This document shows positions 26,527 through 36,055 of a DNA stretch of 64,000 nt, piece by piece (the first letter of the stretch is position 1; each line of letters begins with the position of its first letter). Made by a program: the position numbers and the translations under genes. Origin of the DNA: Roseobacter sp. MH60115 (GTDB lineage: Bacteria > Pseudomonadota > Alphaproteobacteria > Rhodobacterales > Rhodobacteraceae); NCBI RefSeq assembly GCF_015644665.1, contig NZ_JADOBQ010000008.1, positions 44,725 through 108,724 of the forward strand, written 5' to 3'. The notes under the pieces were generated by a model. It was not told the DNA's origin. It saw only the letters and a list, made by a program, of their open reading frames with translations, and ran no database searches.

Positions 26527-27290
26527 CAAAGGGACGCCGTGATGCCGCCGTCGACATAAAGCGTATGCCCGTTGACGAAACTCGAGGCGGGTGCCGAGAG
26601 GAAAATGCACGCGCCCACGAGCTCTTCCACCTTGCCCCAGCGCCCTGCGGGTGTGCGGTTTTCCAGCCACGCGGAAAACGCAGGATCCGCCACCAGGGCC
26701 GCATTCAATGGCGTGTCAAAATATCCCGGCGCAATCGCATTGCACTGCAGCCCGTGTTTGGCCCAATCGGTCGCCATCCCTTTGGTCAGGTTCCCCACCG
26801 CGCCTTTTGTGGCCGTGTAAGGTGCGATGCCCGGACGGGCCAGGGCGGTTTGAACCGAGGCGATGTTGATGATCTTGCCTTTGCCCCGCCCGATCATATG
26901 GCGCGCGACCGCTTGGCCTACATGAAAGACACTTGCGATATTGGTCTGCAGCAGCTTTTCAAAAGCATCCGCCGGGAAGTTTTCCAGCTCCGCGCGGTGC
27001 TGCATGCCGGCATTGTTCACCAACACGTCAAGCGCCCCAATGTCTGCCTCAAACCCATCGATGGCGGCGCGTACGGCGGTATGGTCGGTGGCATCAAAGG
27101 CAAGCGTATGGACCGTGGCGCCCTCGCCGCGCAGTATTTCCGCAGCCTTATCCAACTTCGCAGTGTCGCGACCGTTCAGCACAATCTCGGCACCAGCCTC
27201 CGCCAGTCCGCGGGCCAGCGCAAAGCCGATCCCTTGAGACGAGCCGGTAATCACCGCTCTGCTGCCGTTCAGTGAAAACAAATCGGTCAT
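26526..27290 (-). CDS. idnO: gluconate 5-dehydrogenase-like short-chain dehydrogenase
   Basis: A 254-residue SDR with the cofactor loop 'ITGSSQGIGFALA', 'NNAG' and the catalytic Ser-Tyr-Lys ('INIASVQ', 'YTATKGAV'). The C-terminal part 'RTPAGRWGKVEELVGACIFL' and 'FVNGHTLYVDGG' closely follows gluconate 5-dehydrogenases (IdnO/Gno), which interconvert 5-ketogluconate and gluconate. As first gene of the operon and directly followed by gluconokinase, it completes a 5-ketogluconate to 6-phosphogluconate route. The symbol reflects family resemblance plus context. Confidence 0.88.
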   Translation of the reverse strand: MTDLFSLNGSRAVITGSSQGIGFALARGLAEAGAEIVLNGRDTAKLDKAAEILRGEGATVHTLAFDATDHTAVRAAIDGFEADIGALDVLVNNAGMQHRAELENFPADAFEKLLQTNIASVFHVGQAVARHMIGRGKGKIINIASVQTALARPGIAPYTATKGAVGNLTKGMATDWAKHGLQCNAIAPGYFDTPLNAALVADPAFSAWLENRTPAGRWGKVEELVGACIFLSAPASSFVNGHTLYVDGGITASL

Positions 27291-27332
27291 GAATTCTCCC
27301 CCTGCGGCAGATATGACGTATGCCAGACGCTT

Positions 27333-27358
27333 GTTACCGATAACATGTTACCGATAAC
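27333..27358. promoter_or_regulatory. tandem GntR-type operators upstream of idnO
   Basis: GTTACCGATAAC occurs twice in direct tandem (27333-27344 and 27347-27358), spaced 14 bases start to start. Each has near-perfect dyad symmetry (GTTA...TAAC) and matches the established GntR operator pattern. They lie 43-68 bases before the idnO start, where they would overlap the promoter. The regulator encoded at the operon's end is the likely binder. Confidence 0.8.
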
Positions 27359-27565
27359 AAGTTCTGTCAACGATTTTATTGTATGGCGTTCAACTGACGC
27401 CAAAGTCCCAGACTCTGCGCGGCGCTTCGAGGGGACCGCAGGTTCAGGAATTGGCTGGAAAGAGCCTGAAGCAAGACCGGTCGCGCAGTTACCTTCGAGC
27501 TTCCTATCGGTACGGGCACGCGTCACCGCGCGGGAGACACCGTCAATGCAACCAGCCCATTGCGT

Positions 27566-29542
27566 TCAGGCGGCGGATGTTTCTCCAGGGCGCTCGGCAT
27601 TTATCGTCTCCAATGCCTGCGCCGCGGGCATTGGTTTGCCAATCAGGAAGCCCTGATATTGATCGCATGCAAACTCATCCAGCATTTCGGTCTGAGCTTC
27701 GTTTTCAACCCCTTCCACCGTGACCTGCATGCCCATTTTATGGCCAAGGGTGACGATGGTTTCGATGATTTCGCGATATCGCAGGTTGTCGAACTCGAAT
27801 CCTTCCAGAAACACCCGGTCGATCTTCAGCTTGTCGAAGTCGTATTTCCACAGATACCCCAAACTTGAATACCCGGTCCCGAAATCATCCATCGCGATGG
27901 AAATACCCATGCGCTTCAGCCCGACCAGTTGCGCGGACACCCGCTCCTCATCGGCCATCAGAAGGTTTTCGGTGACCTCAAGCTCAAGACGGCCGGCCGG
28001 GAATGCCAGCTCGGTCAGAAGCGCCTCTATCTCTGAGACCAGATCACCCTTCTGGAACTGCGCTGGCGACAGGTTGACCGACAGAAAGATATCATCCGGC
28101 CAGGTTTTTGCCGTTTCAATCGCCTGCCTCAGCGTGCGCATCCCCAGAGCCTGGATCATCCCGGTTTCCTCAGCAATCGGGATGAACTCCGTTGGAGAGA
28201 TCGGCGCCCCATCGGCGCCATTCAGACGCAACAGGGCCTCAAACCCGATGATTGATCCATCACTTGGTTTTGACAGCGGTTGGAAGTGAACTTCAAACTC
28301 ATTCCTGTCGAACGCCTGCCGCATCCGCGCTTCGACCTCACACCGGCGCAGCAGGGCCGTATCCAGGGCCTTGAAGTAAACCTGCATTTTGTTTCGCCCA
28401 GTCGATTTGGCATGGTAAAGCGCCAAGTCAGCGGCATGCAACGCTTCCGGCCCGCTTTCATCCGGATCTGCAAGATGAGCACCAATGCTCAGGCTCCCCT
28501 GAATGGTCTTGCCCTTGTATTCAAAGGGTTGGTTGGCCGCGTGCATCATCTTCTGACCCACCCGTTCCAGCAGATCGAGACAGGCATCGGGAAAGCAGAC
28601 AACAAACTCATCGCCCCCCATACGCCCTACCAGGTCGGTTTCCCGCACACTGGCGATCAGGATGGAGGCGATGTGTTTGAGATAGGCATCTCCAAACTCA
28701 TGCCCGTGGGTGTCGTTGACGGTCTTGAATTTATCAATATCCAGAAAGAACACACCGATCTGTGTGTCTTGCCCACGATCCGCAAAGCGTTTCTTGGCTT
28801 CCGTGCTCATGGTGTGACGGTTCAGGGCCCCGGTCAGCGCGTCATACCGCGACAGCTGGCGGACGTCTTCGCCGCGGGCAAAAGCCTGCTCGCGCTTCAT
28901 CACGAAGGCAACCGACGGCACAACATAGATCACCGCACAAACGACCGGCAGCAACAACCCGATCCAGTCCAGGAAGCTGTGGTAGAAAGTAGCGATCTCG
29001 GATTTGTCCAGATAGACCTGAACGGCGCCGATAACCCTGCCGTCCTGCCCTTTTGCGGGTACAAAGGCATCGACGAAAACGGATTGGTCGCCGGCGGGGC
29101 TCATGCGTTGCAGCACCTGCACATTCGACGTGCCGGACGTCACCACCTCCTGTGCTGTTTGGTTGACCGGGCGGTCCGCGCCCGGATCAGGGGCACCGTA
29201 ATCCGAGGAGTAGACCATCCGGCCCTTCGTGTCATAGACGATGAACGCGTAGACCTTGCCGTACTTAATAGCCGCATCGATCACGGCCTTCTGATCCTCG
29301 GTCAGCATCCCGGAGCTCAGCGCCCCGTCGGACGCCAGCAGATTCGCGTTAAGCTCCCTGGCCCATGTCATGGCGTCCATGTCCGCGTGGCTTTTGATCG
29401 CCTGATTGATCGCCCTGTCGATCAGCAGATGAACCCCGAAAACAATGGCGCAGACAAACCCGACCAATGCGGCCAACGAAAACATGGACTTTCTCAGAAA
29501 TGAACCTGGTCCAGCTTCTACGGACGGAGTTTCAGCAGCCAT
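27566..29542 (-). CDS. membrane GGDEF-EAL protein, 658 aa
   Basis: Two membrane segments (about residues 20-45 and 190-215) bracket a periplasmic domain of about 145 residues containing 'YGKVYAFIVYDTKGRMVYSS', which resembles a single-Cache/PAS-like sensor. The GGDEF domain is intact ('RMGGDEFVV', 'DIDKFKTVNDTHGHEFGD'), and so is the EAL domain ('GFEALLRL', 'ELEVTENLL', 'DDFGTGYSSLGYL', 'KIDRVF', 'VEGVE', 'QGFLIGKPMP'). All catalytic residues I can check are present, so either activity is possible. It lies about 275 bases beyond the idnO start and is transcribed the same way, from its own promoter. Confidence 0.93.
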   Translation of the reverse strand: MAAETPSVEAGPGSFLRKSMFSLAALVGFVCAIVFGVHLLIDRAINQAIKSHADMDAMTWARELNANLLASDGALSSGMLTEDQKAVIDAAIKYGKVYAFIVYDTKGRMVYSSDYGAPDPGADRPVNQTAQEVVTSGTSNVQVLQRMSPAGDQSVFVDAFVPAKGQDGRVIGAVQVYLDKSEIATFYHSFLDWIGLLLPVVCAVIYVVPSVAFVMKREQAFARGEDVRQLSRYDALTGALNRHTMSTEAKKRFADRGQDTQIGVFFLDIDKFKTVNDTHGHEFGDAYLKHIASILIASVRETDLVGRMGGDEFVVCFPDACLDLLERVGQKMMHAANQPFEYKGKTIQGSLSIGAHLADPDESGPEALHAADLALYHAKSTGRNKMQVYFKALDTALLRRCEVEARMRQAFDRNEFEVHFQPLSKPSDGSIIGFEALLRLNGADGAPISPTEFIPIAEETGMIQALGMRTLRQAIETAKTWPDDIFLSVNLSPAQFQKGDLVSEIEALLTELAFPAGRLELEVTENLLMADEERVSAQLVGLKRMGISIAMDDFGTGYSSLGYLWKYDFDKLKIDRVFLEGFEFDNLRYREIIETIVTLGHKMGMQVTVEGVENEAQTEMLDEFACDQYQGFLIGKPMPAAQALETINAERPGETSAA

Positions 29543-29687
29543 ATCAAAGCTCTCGAATGCGTGATCACATCCATTTCTGGCGCAGGTCGGTTAAGAAGCG
29601 GTACGCAGATCTCCGGAATGCACTTCGATTTTTAGCCACAGTTTAGACAATACCCTGTCGCGCCCCGTTACCGCGCGCGTCCGTGTG

Positions 29688-30086
29688 TCACGACGGGGTC
29701 GGATGCCCGTCAAATTGTTTGGCGTTGTCGCAGATATCGTACCAGGACGGCTTTTCCGACACGAACTCGTGAAACCGGTTTGTCACCGCCAGATCGCCAT
29801 CCAGCGCATTTGCCGCAATCGGGAAACTGTCATCCTCGGACAGGATTTCACCCAAGGAGGTACCACAGGTTTTGCAGAAGCATCTGTTGTATTTATAGGG
29901 TTCGACAGGTTGGAAAACGGCGATGTGTTCCTTGCCCTGAACCCATTTCAAATCGTCTTTCTTGATGAAAACGATCACGCTCGCCCCCAGCTTGCGACAC
30001 CTCGAACAATGGCAGGTGCCCATCATCGAGGGCTCGGCCAAAAGCTCGAACTTCACCGCCCCACAGCAACAGCTTCCCTTGATCAT
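29688..30086 (-). CDS. GFA (glutathione-dependent formaldehyde-activating/CENP-V) family protein
   Basis: The ATG at 30086 has AGAGGTG upstream. The 132-residue protein has the Cys pattern of the Mss4-like GFA fold: 'GSCCCGAVKFEL', 'GTCHCSRCRKLGAS' and 'CFCKTCGTSLGE', which bind zinc. Despite the family name, most members are not proven to act on formaldehyde, so the function is open. It is a single-gene unit between the GGDEF-EAL gene and the sulfur-transport pair. Confidence 0.88.
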   Translation of the reverse strand: MIKGSCCCGAVKFELLAEPSMMGTCHCSRCRKLGASVIVFIKKDDLKWVQGKEHIAVFQPVEPYKYNRCFCKTCGTSLGEILSEDDSFPIAANALDGDLAVTNRFHEFVSEKPSWYDICDNAKQFDGHPTPS

Positions 30087-30433
30087 CGGTGCACCTCTCC
30101 CTGTAAAACACGTCGCTTTAAAACAGAACATTACAGGAACATTAATAATTGAACAAGGATGCATTTGCCTGCAATCCGGTCCTGGCCATGGGACCGACCG
30201 ATGCGATTGCCCGCAGCAAGAGGGCACCATAGACGCCGCTTGTCTTCGGCGTCGACAAAAGAAAAAGACGAGGGCCAGACACAGCTCCACCGCTCCGGCC
30301 CGTGCTGATCACAGCCACCCCAGCCGTGTCTACATGCGCCCATCTGTCTGCCTCCGACCCTTGGCCAAGGCTTTTGAAACACCACGACTGGCCGTCGTGC
30401 AAAAGGTCGGCGGGTCTGCTGCCATAGGGCGCG
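30087..30433. other. intergenic stretch upstream of the GFA gene
   Basis: About 350 bases. The right part is the 3' flank of the YeeE/YedE pair; the left part holds the GFA promoter in an AT-richer patch (about 30110-30150). No gene with a credible start, no terminator-like hairpin and no repeat was seen. Confidence 0.4.
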
Positions 30434-30868
30434 TTACGCAGCGCTGTGCCGGAGGGCCGCGCGGTGCTGAACCGCTTTAGCGACCAGAATCCCGCAGACA
30501 AGCGCCGCGACGAAGACAAACACTTCAATCCTGGCGGTCCCAAGCGCTGGCAGCGCACCACCCGGACAAAAACCCGCGATCCCCCAGCCGACGCCAAAGA
30601 CCGCGGAGCCAAGCAACAGGCGCGCGTCCAGATCCGCCCGTTTGGGGAGCTGAAAAGCGGGGGCCAGCAGCGGTGCGGACCGCCGCAGCACCAGCCGGTA
30701 CCCGATGAAAGTGACGATCAGCGCGCCGCCCATGACAAAGGCAAGGCTCGGGTCCCAGATCCCGGCAACGTCAAAGAAATTCGTGACTTTGGCAGGGTTC
30801 GCCATGCCCGAGATGGCAATGCCGATCCCAAAGATCAGACCCACACCGTAGCTTGCCAGCAGCCTCAT
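30434..30868 (-). CDS. YeeE/YedE family sulfur transport protein, second half (PmpB-like)
   Basis: A small membrane protein (144 residues, about four helices) with 'SGMANPAKVTNFFDVAGIWD' near the start and the conserved Cys motif 'GIAGFCPGGALPALG'. It pairs with the gene three bases upstream. Together they correspond to one full-length YeeE/YedE transporter, a family shown to import thiosulfate in other bacteria and often tied to sulfide or persulfide handling. The split arrangement is common in proteobacteria. Confidence 0.88.
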   Translation of the reverse strand: MRLLASYGVGLIFGIGIAISGMANPAKVTNFFDVAGIWDPSLAFVMGGALIVTFIGYRLVLRRSAPLLAPAFQLPKRADLDARLLLGSAVFGVGWGIAGFCPGGALPALGTARIEVFVFVAALVCGILVAKAVQHRAALRHSAA

Positions 30869-30871
30869 CCC

Positions 30872-31309
30872 CTATCCTCCAATCCCATGTCGAATGATGA
30901 AAACGGTCACACCGGTGGCGACCATGAAGGTTACCGTTGCTGCAATCGACCGGGGCGACAGCCGCGCCATACCGCAGACCCCGTGCCCGGACGTGCAGCC
31001 CGCGCCATAGGTGACGCCGACCCCAACCAGAAAGCCGCCGATGATCAGCATGAGCAGGCTCACCGGCACCTGCACCGCCGGCATCTGCCCGGTCAGCGCA
31101 AAGACAAAAATCGGCCCGCTGATCATGCCGAGGATCAAGGCGGCGCGCCACGACCAGTCCGGCCACCCTTGCGGCACGATCAGGCCCGTCAGAACACCCG
31201 TGGCCCCCATGATGCGGCCCATCAGACCCATGAGCAGCACGGCCGCCGTGCCAATCAGCACGCCGCCTGCAAGCGATTGTATGGGGGTGAACTCTGTTTC
31301 GATCAGCAT
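30872..31309 (-). CDS. YeeE/YedE family sulfur transport protein, first half (PmpA-like)
   Basis: A 145-residue membrane protein with four predicted helices and the hallmark 'GCTSGHGVCGMARLS', whose Cys residues carry the sulfur substrate in the family. It starts the two-gene unit and is followed at once by its partner half. The Crp/Fnr-type regulator and the DUF2892 protein upstream are transcribed the same way, an arrangement seen in sulfur-responsive loci. Confidence 0.9.
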   Translation of the reverse strand: MLIETEFTPIQSLAGGVLIGTAAVLLMGLMGRIMGATGVLTGLIVPQGWPDWSWRAALILGMISGPIFVFALTGQMPAVQVPVSLLMLIIGGFLVGVGVTYGAGCTSGHGVCGMARLSPRSIAATVTFMVATGVTVFIIRHGIGG

Positions 31310-31421
31310 TCGGAGCGGCTCCGTGTTTCGATGGGTCCTGCGACGGGGGTCGCGCAGATGTTGAGAGCATTTTACCCAGCCGCCGCCCGGATCTCAGTGA
31401 CATTGTCACCGACAGCCTACC

Positions 31422-32096
31422 CTATCCGTGGTTTTCCACCAGATTTTCCAGCGCGGGTCTGTCGCATATCGTGACCTTGCCACGCGATTGCTGCACCCAG
31501 CCGCGCCGCTGGAATTCCTGTAGCTGCCGCGACACCACCTCGCGGGCGGTGCCAAGCTCCACCGAGAGTTTCTGGTGCGTGGTCGCAATCGCGCCCGCCG
31601 CATCCGCCAGCGCGAGGAGACGCTGACCAAGGCGCACATCCATCCGCTGGAACGCCACCTCGTCCACCATCAGGAACAAATCGGTGATCCGCTTGGCGAA
31701 GGCTGCAAAGACAAACTCGCGAAAGGCTTTCGACCGGCTCACGAGGTCGTCAAACACCCGGCGTGGCACAGCCACCGCCCGTACCGCGGTCTCCGCAATT
31801 CCTTCGGCGGAATAATCCTCATAGGCCAGCAGACAGGCCGTGGTCAGCACGCAGCTCTCACCTGCATGGATCCGGTAGAGCACGATCTCGCGGCCCGTGT
31901 CGGAGACTTGCTGCACCCGCACCGTGCCCTCCAGCAGGAACAGCATGTTTTCGGGCGACTTGCCGGGTCCGAAGATGACCGTTTTGGGCGGCACCTCTAC
32001 AAGGCCGCTTTGCGACAGCAGCAACTCCTTGGTATCCGGCGCAAGGCGGGAGAGGCCGGGAAACCGCTCGACCCAGGGTGTGCCCTGGCCGGTCAT
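31422..32096 (-). CDS. Crp/Fnr family transcriptional regulator
   Basis: A 224-residue regulator with an N-terminal cyclic-nucleotide-binding-type barrel ('FGPGKSPENMLFLLEGTVRV') and a C-terminal winged HTH ('HQKLSVELGTAREVVSRQLQ'). It lacks the N-terminal Cys cluster of Fnr, so it is not an oxygen sensor of that kind. A Cys at 'ESCVLTTACLLAYEDYSAEG' is conserved in sulfur- and stress-responsive members as far as I recall. Likely target: the YeeE/YedE pair just downstream. Confidence 0.88.
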   Translation of the reverse strand: MTGQGTPWVERFPGLSRLAPDTKELLLSQSGLVEVPPKTVIFGPGKSPENMLFLLEGTVRVQQVSDTGREIVLYRIHAGESCVLTTACLLAYEDYSAEGIAETAVRAVAVPRRVFDDLVSRSKAFREFVFAAFAKRITDLFLMVDEVAFQRMDVRLGQRLLALADAAGAIATTHQKLSVELGTAREVVSRQLQEFQRRGWVQQSRGKVTICDRPALENLVENHG

Positions 32097-32239
32097 CGGG
32101 CACGACCTGCATCGGCCCTGCCCCGGGCCCTTGGCCTATGATGTCTGTTGCCGGTCCGTGTCATGATGCACCATCCATGAATGCCGCATCTTTGACAGGC
32201 TAAGCCGTTTGTTTCAACGTGTCCCGAGGGCGCAGGCGC

Positions 32240-32434
32240 CTAGCAATCCGAACAGGTCTTGAGACCGACGAGGCGGTAGATCGGGCAGAAGTTCACAAAG
32301 GCGGTGGCCACGAACACAAGACCGACCCAGCCCCAGAGCCCGATGGTCCCCATGAGCGCCAGAACCACCAGTGCCGCACCACCGACAAGGCGGATCACAC
32401 GATCTGCTGTCCCGAGATTTCTTGAGAGTTGCAT
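32240..32434 (-). CDS. DUF2892 (YgaP-like) membrane protein, 64 aa
   Basis: A short protein with two membrane helices, opening 'MQLSRNLGTADRVIRLVGGA' and ending 'FCPIYRLVGLKTCSDC'. This matches the DUF2892 family, the membrane part of YgaP-type rhodanese proteins. The family is frequent in sulfide/persulfide operons, in line with its neighbours. The two C-terminal Cys residues are a typical feature. Confidence 0.88.
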   Translation of the reverse strand: MQLSRNLGTADRVIRLVGGAALVVLALMGTIGLWGWVGLVFVATAFVNFCPIYRLVGLKTCSDC

Positions 32435-32616
32435 TGGATATCTCCTTCACTTGACTATTCGCTCTATCCCACAGACAGGCGGCAGGCTTCGGTGACATAG
32501 TCACCGACCTCTCATCACGAAACCGGCACCACCGCACCACCGGATGTGCGAAAAACAGACGGCCGTTGAAGCCACCTGCTCCGGCAGGATCAAACGCAAC
32601 CGCTCACGCGGGGCGG

Positions 32617-33840
32617 TCATTGAGGCTGCTGTTGCTTTTCACCCGGTCCGCTCTTGCGGTATTGCGACGGGGTCATGTCGACCTCGTCCCGAAAGGCGCG
32701 GTAAAACACCGACCGCGAGTTGAAGCCGACGTCGTAAGTGATCGCGAGGATGGAATCATCGGTTGATCGCAGCTGCGCCTTTGCGGCTTCAACCCGGTGC
32801 TTGTTCACATAGTCGAAAAAACTGCGCCCCAGCTCTTCATTCAGCGCCTGCGAGACATAGTGTCGCTTGGCCCCGACCTTGTCGGCAAGATCCCACAGGG
32901 ACAGATCCGGGTTCTGATAGAGCTGATCACGAGTCATCGCCGTCTCGATCCGGGCAGCAATCCGGGCAAGTGTCCTCGGATCAAGCCCGGATTTGCCGTA
33001 TTTCCTGAATTCCGCCTGAGGGGTAGTGCGCGTTTCGGCGGCGCGGGCAGGGCTGCGTATGCCGGGCTGCTGGCGGGTACCCCAGATCGCGATCGCCCAC
33101 AAAAGTGCGATCTGCGCAAAGGCACTGACGTAGAATGACCCTTCGGAGGCAACAAACCACGTCCAGCCACCGATTGCCTCCGCGAGGATGCCCAACAGGT
33201 TGAAGGTCCAGAACAGCGTAACGGCCCCGGTCAGGCACCAAATCCATCGAAGCTCCCGCCCGAGCGTGCTGGCGTAGAGATCCTTCAACCGCGTCCTGTA
33301 GATGAGCAGACGCCGGAGTGTCAGACCGGCGTAGGCAGGAAGGAGTGCGTAGAAAAGAATGGTCGCGGCCCAGAGACAGGCAACTGCCGCGCCCTGCAGG
33401 CTTTGCGCGCGCGCACCAAGAACAGGATGACCAAGGGCAATCTGTTGCGCCAACACAAAGAGATATACCGCACAGGCAAAGACAACCGGCAAGAGGTGCC
33501 ATCTCAGCCGAAGTGGCACTTTCACCACGGTCGGATCAAATGTGAGCCGCCGGACGTAGAGCCAGAGCAGGAAGGGCTGAACCATGCTCATCGGCACCTC
33601 GATCAGTTCCAGCGCAATCTCCAGGACCGAGATGCCATCCCCGGGCAGAAGATGCTCCGCCGGAAGGGCCAGAAGCCGAAACACGTTCGACAGAAAGAAC
33701 AGCCCCAGCGGCAGGCGGGTCCGCCGGAAGGGGCCCGGCAAAAGCAGCAGATGCGCGCAGAACGCCGATATCATCAGCAGCCCGACAGACAGCGCGAGAC
33801 GCCAGGTCTCCAGATCGGATATGCCCTGAGTTGGGTCCAT
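32617..33840 (-). CDS. membrane-anchored AraC-family regulator
   Basis: A 407-residue protein. About the first 245 residues form some seven hydrophobic segments. The C-terminal 110 residues are an AraC DNA-binding domain: 'NPDLSLWDLADKVGAKRHYV' and 'ILAITYDVGFNSRSVFYRAF', with 'MTPSQYRK' at the end. Such membrane AraC proteins sense an extracellular or membrane signal of unknown nature. The secreted serine hydrolase gene lies 84 bases upstream in the same direction and may be its target. Confidence 0.9.
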   Translation of the reverse strand: MDPTQGISDLETWRLALSVGLLMISAFCAHLLLLPGPFRRTRLPLGLFFLSNVFRLLALPAEHLLPGDGISVLEIALELIEVPMSMVQPFLLWLYVRRLTFDPTVVKVPLRLRWHLLPVVFACAVYLFVLAQQIALGHPVLGARAQSLQGAAVACLWAATILFYALLPAYAGLTLRRLLIYRTRLKDLYASTLGRELRWIWCLTGAVTLFWTFNLLGILAEAIGGWTWFVASEGSFYVSAFAQIALLWAIAIWGTRQQPGIRSPARAAETRTTPQAEFRKYGKSGLDPRTLARIAARIETAMTRDQLYQNPDLSLWDLADKVGAKRHYVSQALNEELGRSFFDYVNKHRVEAAKAQLRSTDDSILAITYDVGFNSRSVFYRAFRDEVDMTPSQYRKSGPGEKQQQPQ

Positions 33841-33924
33841 GTCACTCTCATCTTTCGGCGCGGTGGTTTCCGGGGACCTTGCGCCCCCGGAAAACGGCCT
33901 GGTGATGCCCCGGTCGTTCAGGGC

Positions 33925-35853
33925 TCAGAAAACGAAGGCGTCTTCGGTCAATTCGCAGGGCGATGCAAGAAAGAGGTCAATCTCGCTCTCTCCGTAGGAA
34001 ATCTGCACAAAGCCGCGCCCGCGCGCGTCGATGGTCAGATCGTCAAACGCCAAGCCAGTTGCTGAGAAGTCCAGGACGTCCTCTTCCGGGTTGAAGCCAA
34101 AAATGCGGTCCTGCCCGGCGTCCGACTGGAAGACGAAAACATCCGCCCCCTGCCCGCCCCAGAGAAGATCGTTGCCGCGCCCGCCGTCCAGCGTGTCATC
34201 GCCCGCCCCGCCGCGCAGGTGGTCGCGATCCGCCCCGCCGGTCAGCAGATCGTCACCCGCACCCCCGGACAGCTGATCACGCCCGGTGCCGCCATCCAGG
34301 CGGTCGTCGCCGTCATCGCCGCGCAACAGATCGTTGCCAGCGCCACCTGAAAGCATGTCGTTGCCCTCACCGCCCTTCAGAAGGTCGCGACCCTCACCCC
34401 CGTCGAGACTGTCATCCCCCGCGCGTCCCAGCAGATAGTCTCGGCCCTCACCGCCCGATATCCGATCATCGCCGAAACCGCCTTTCAGATAGTCGTTGCC
34501 CTCCAATCCCAGCAGCTGGTTGTCCGCGTTGGCAGCATCCTCTGCGCTGCGCAGAACATCGAAATAATCCCGCCCGCCAGAGCCCACCCACAGGGTGGAG
34601 CCATCCTCGAAACTGATCCTGCCGGTGTCGAAGTCTTCCAATGCGCCCTCGAAGGCGAGCTTTGCGCCATCCAGCTCCAGAACTGTTTGGGGGTGACCGG
34701 TGACATCGACCCCCTCGCTCAGGGATACCTCGGCAGCCGATCCGGCGATCTCGAAGGTGTCCGCCTCCGGGTCGAAGTGTGCCCAGTGGTCATCCTTGAA
34801 GATGGCGGCAAAGGCCTGCACGAAAAGGTCAATCGGTTCGGCATTGGAATGGGTGGCCGCAACGGAGATGATCGTCCCGCTTTCGACATGCAGGAACGTC
34901 GCGGTGTTTGTGCCCAGCGTCCCGCCCTGAAAGCCGATCAGTTGCTGCCCGAAGACGATCCCGGAGGAGAGCCCATAGCTTTCACCGTTCAGGTCCGGTG
35001 TGCCATCCGGCGCGCGGAAATCGAGTATTTCGGCGAGCTGCTCCGGTGGCAGCAAGGTCTTGGACACCAGCAGCGCATCGAGAAACCGGATCATGTCGCC
35101 GGTCGTCGACACCACGCCCCCCGCCGCGCCAAAATGCATCGGCACGTCGGTGACCTCGATGTCCCGACCCAGACCGAGATCGGTGTAGGAGTGCAGCATC
35201 GTCTCGGACCCGTTGTGCGGGCCGAGGCTGCTGTTGGTCATTCCGGATGGCGCGAAAATCTGTGCATCCAGCACGGCCCCGAATTCCTGCCCGGTCACCG
35301 ATTCCACCAGCTTCTGCAACAGCAGGAAGTTCGTGTTGGAGTATTCATAGGCCTGCCCGGGCGCGAAAGACCGCGGATGGTCCGACGTCAATTGCAGCAA
35401 CGCATCGGGAAGCAGAGGGCGTGTCGGATCCGCCAGGAGAATCTCGATGAAAGCCGGAAGCCCCTCCTCCCCCGGTATCGTGTCGAAATCCGGGATGCCG
35501 GAGCGGTTGGCCAGCAGCTGGCGCACGGTGACGGTCTCGATGTTTGCGATGCCTTCCAGCCCAGCAATATCCATCTGATCGCTCAGCGGGGCGTCGAAAT
35601 CGATCCGCCCCTCGGCGACAAGGTTCAGAACGACAACGCCGGTCATCATCTTGGTCTGGGAGCCAACCTGAAACTGGTGATCCGTGGTGGCGGCTTCGCC
35701 CGTGCTTTCGTCTGCGGTGCCGCGGGCGGTGGCAACGGACACCCCGCCGCGCGCAATCTCCATCACGACGGCGGGCGCGGGTGATGTTGCAAAGAAGGTG
35801 TCAATCGCTTTGTCCGGTGCCGTCTGCAGGGCGGATGGATCGAATGTCGACAT
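33925..35853 (-). CDS. secreted serine hydrolase (beta-lactamase class C fold) with RTX repeats, 642 aa
   Basis: The start at 35853 follows AAGGA. Residues 1 to about 370 form a serine beta-lactamase/D-aminopeptidase-like domain: nucleophile motif Ser65-Gln-Thr-Lys68 ('[11 protein letters not shown]'), 'YEYSNTN' as the Tyr-x-Asn motif and 'GFQGGTLG' near the third motif position. A linker domain follows. Then come about a dozen glycine-rich nonapeptides (GGxGxDxLx) between residues of about 450 and 590. The C-terminus ends in Phe-Val-Phe. There is no Sec signal, which fits export by a type I secretion system not encoded here. The enzyme probably acts on a peptide or ester outside the cell. 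Confidence 0.92.
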   Translation of the reverse strand: MSTFDPSALQTAPDKAIDTFFATSPAPAVVMEIARGGVSVATARGTADESTGEAATTDHQFQVGSQTKMMTGVVVLNLVAEGRIDFDAPLSDQMDIAGLEGIANIETVTVRQLLANRSGIPDFDTIPGEEGLPAFIEILLADPTRPLLPDALLQLTSDHPRSFAPGQAYEYSNTNFLLLQKLVESVTGQEFGAVLDAQIFAPSGMTNSSLGPHNGSETMLHSYTDLGLGRDIEVTDVPMHFGAAGGVVSTTGDMIRFLDALLVSKTLLPPEQLAEILDFRAPDGTPDLNGESYGLSSGIVFGQQLIGFQGGTLGTNTATFLHVESGTIISVAATHSNAEPIDLFVQAFAAIFKDDHWAHFDPEADTFEIAGSAAEVSLSEGVDVTGHPQTVLELDGAKLAFEGALEDFDTGRISFEDGSTLWVGSGGRDYFDVLRSAEDAANADNQLLGLEGNDYLKGGFGDDRISGGEGRDYLLGRAGDDSLDGGEGRDLLKGGEGNDMLSGGAGNDLLRGDDGDDRLDGGTGRDQLSGGAGDDLLTGGADRDHLRGGAGDDTLDGGRGNDLLWGGQGADVFVFQSDAGQDRIFGFNPEEDVLDFSATGLAFDDLTIDARGRGFVQISYGESEIDLFLASPCELTEDAFVF

Positions 35854-36055
35854 TATGGGGTCCTTTTGTCCGTGTCTCGGGTCGAGTGGTTTCACTGACC
35901 CTGATGTGACACGACCGACGCCAGGGGGCGTCCGGGGCGACCGGGCAGGACAAAAATCAGCGTAGAACGCAGACGCCGAGGCGGAACGGGTTTGGGAAAG
36001 GGGCGATCAGACCTCTACAGTCTCGCTGAGGCCGTCGCATGTGGCAGAGCGGCTT

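Noticed and set aside
28280..29503. Plus-strand frame of 407 codons opposite the second GGDEF-EAL gene
   Set aside because: Antisense to intact GGDEF and EAL motifs; no start site or family resemblance.
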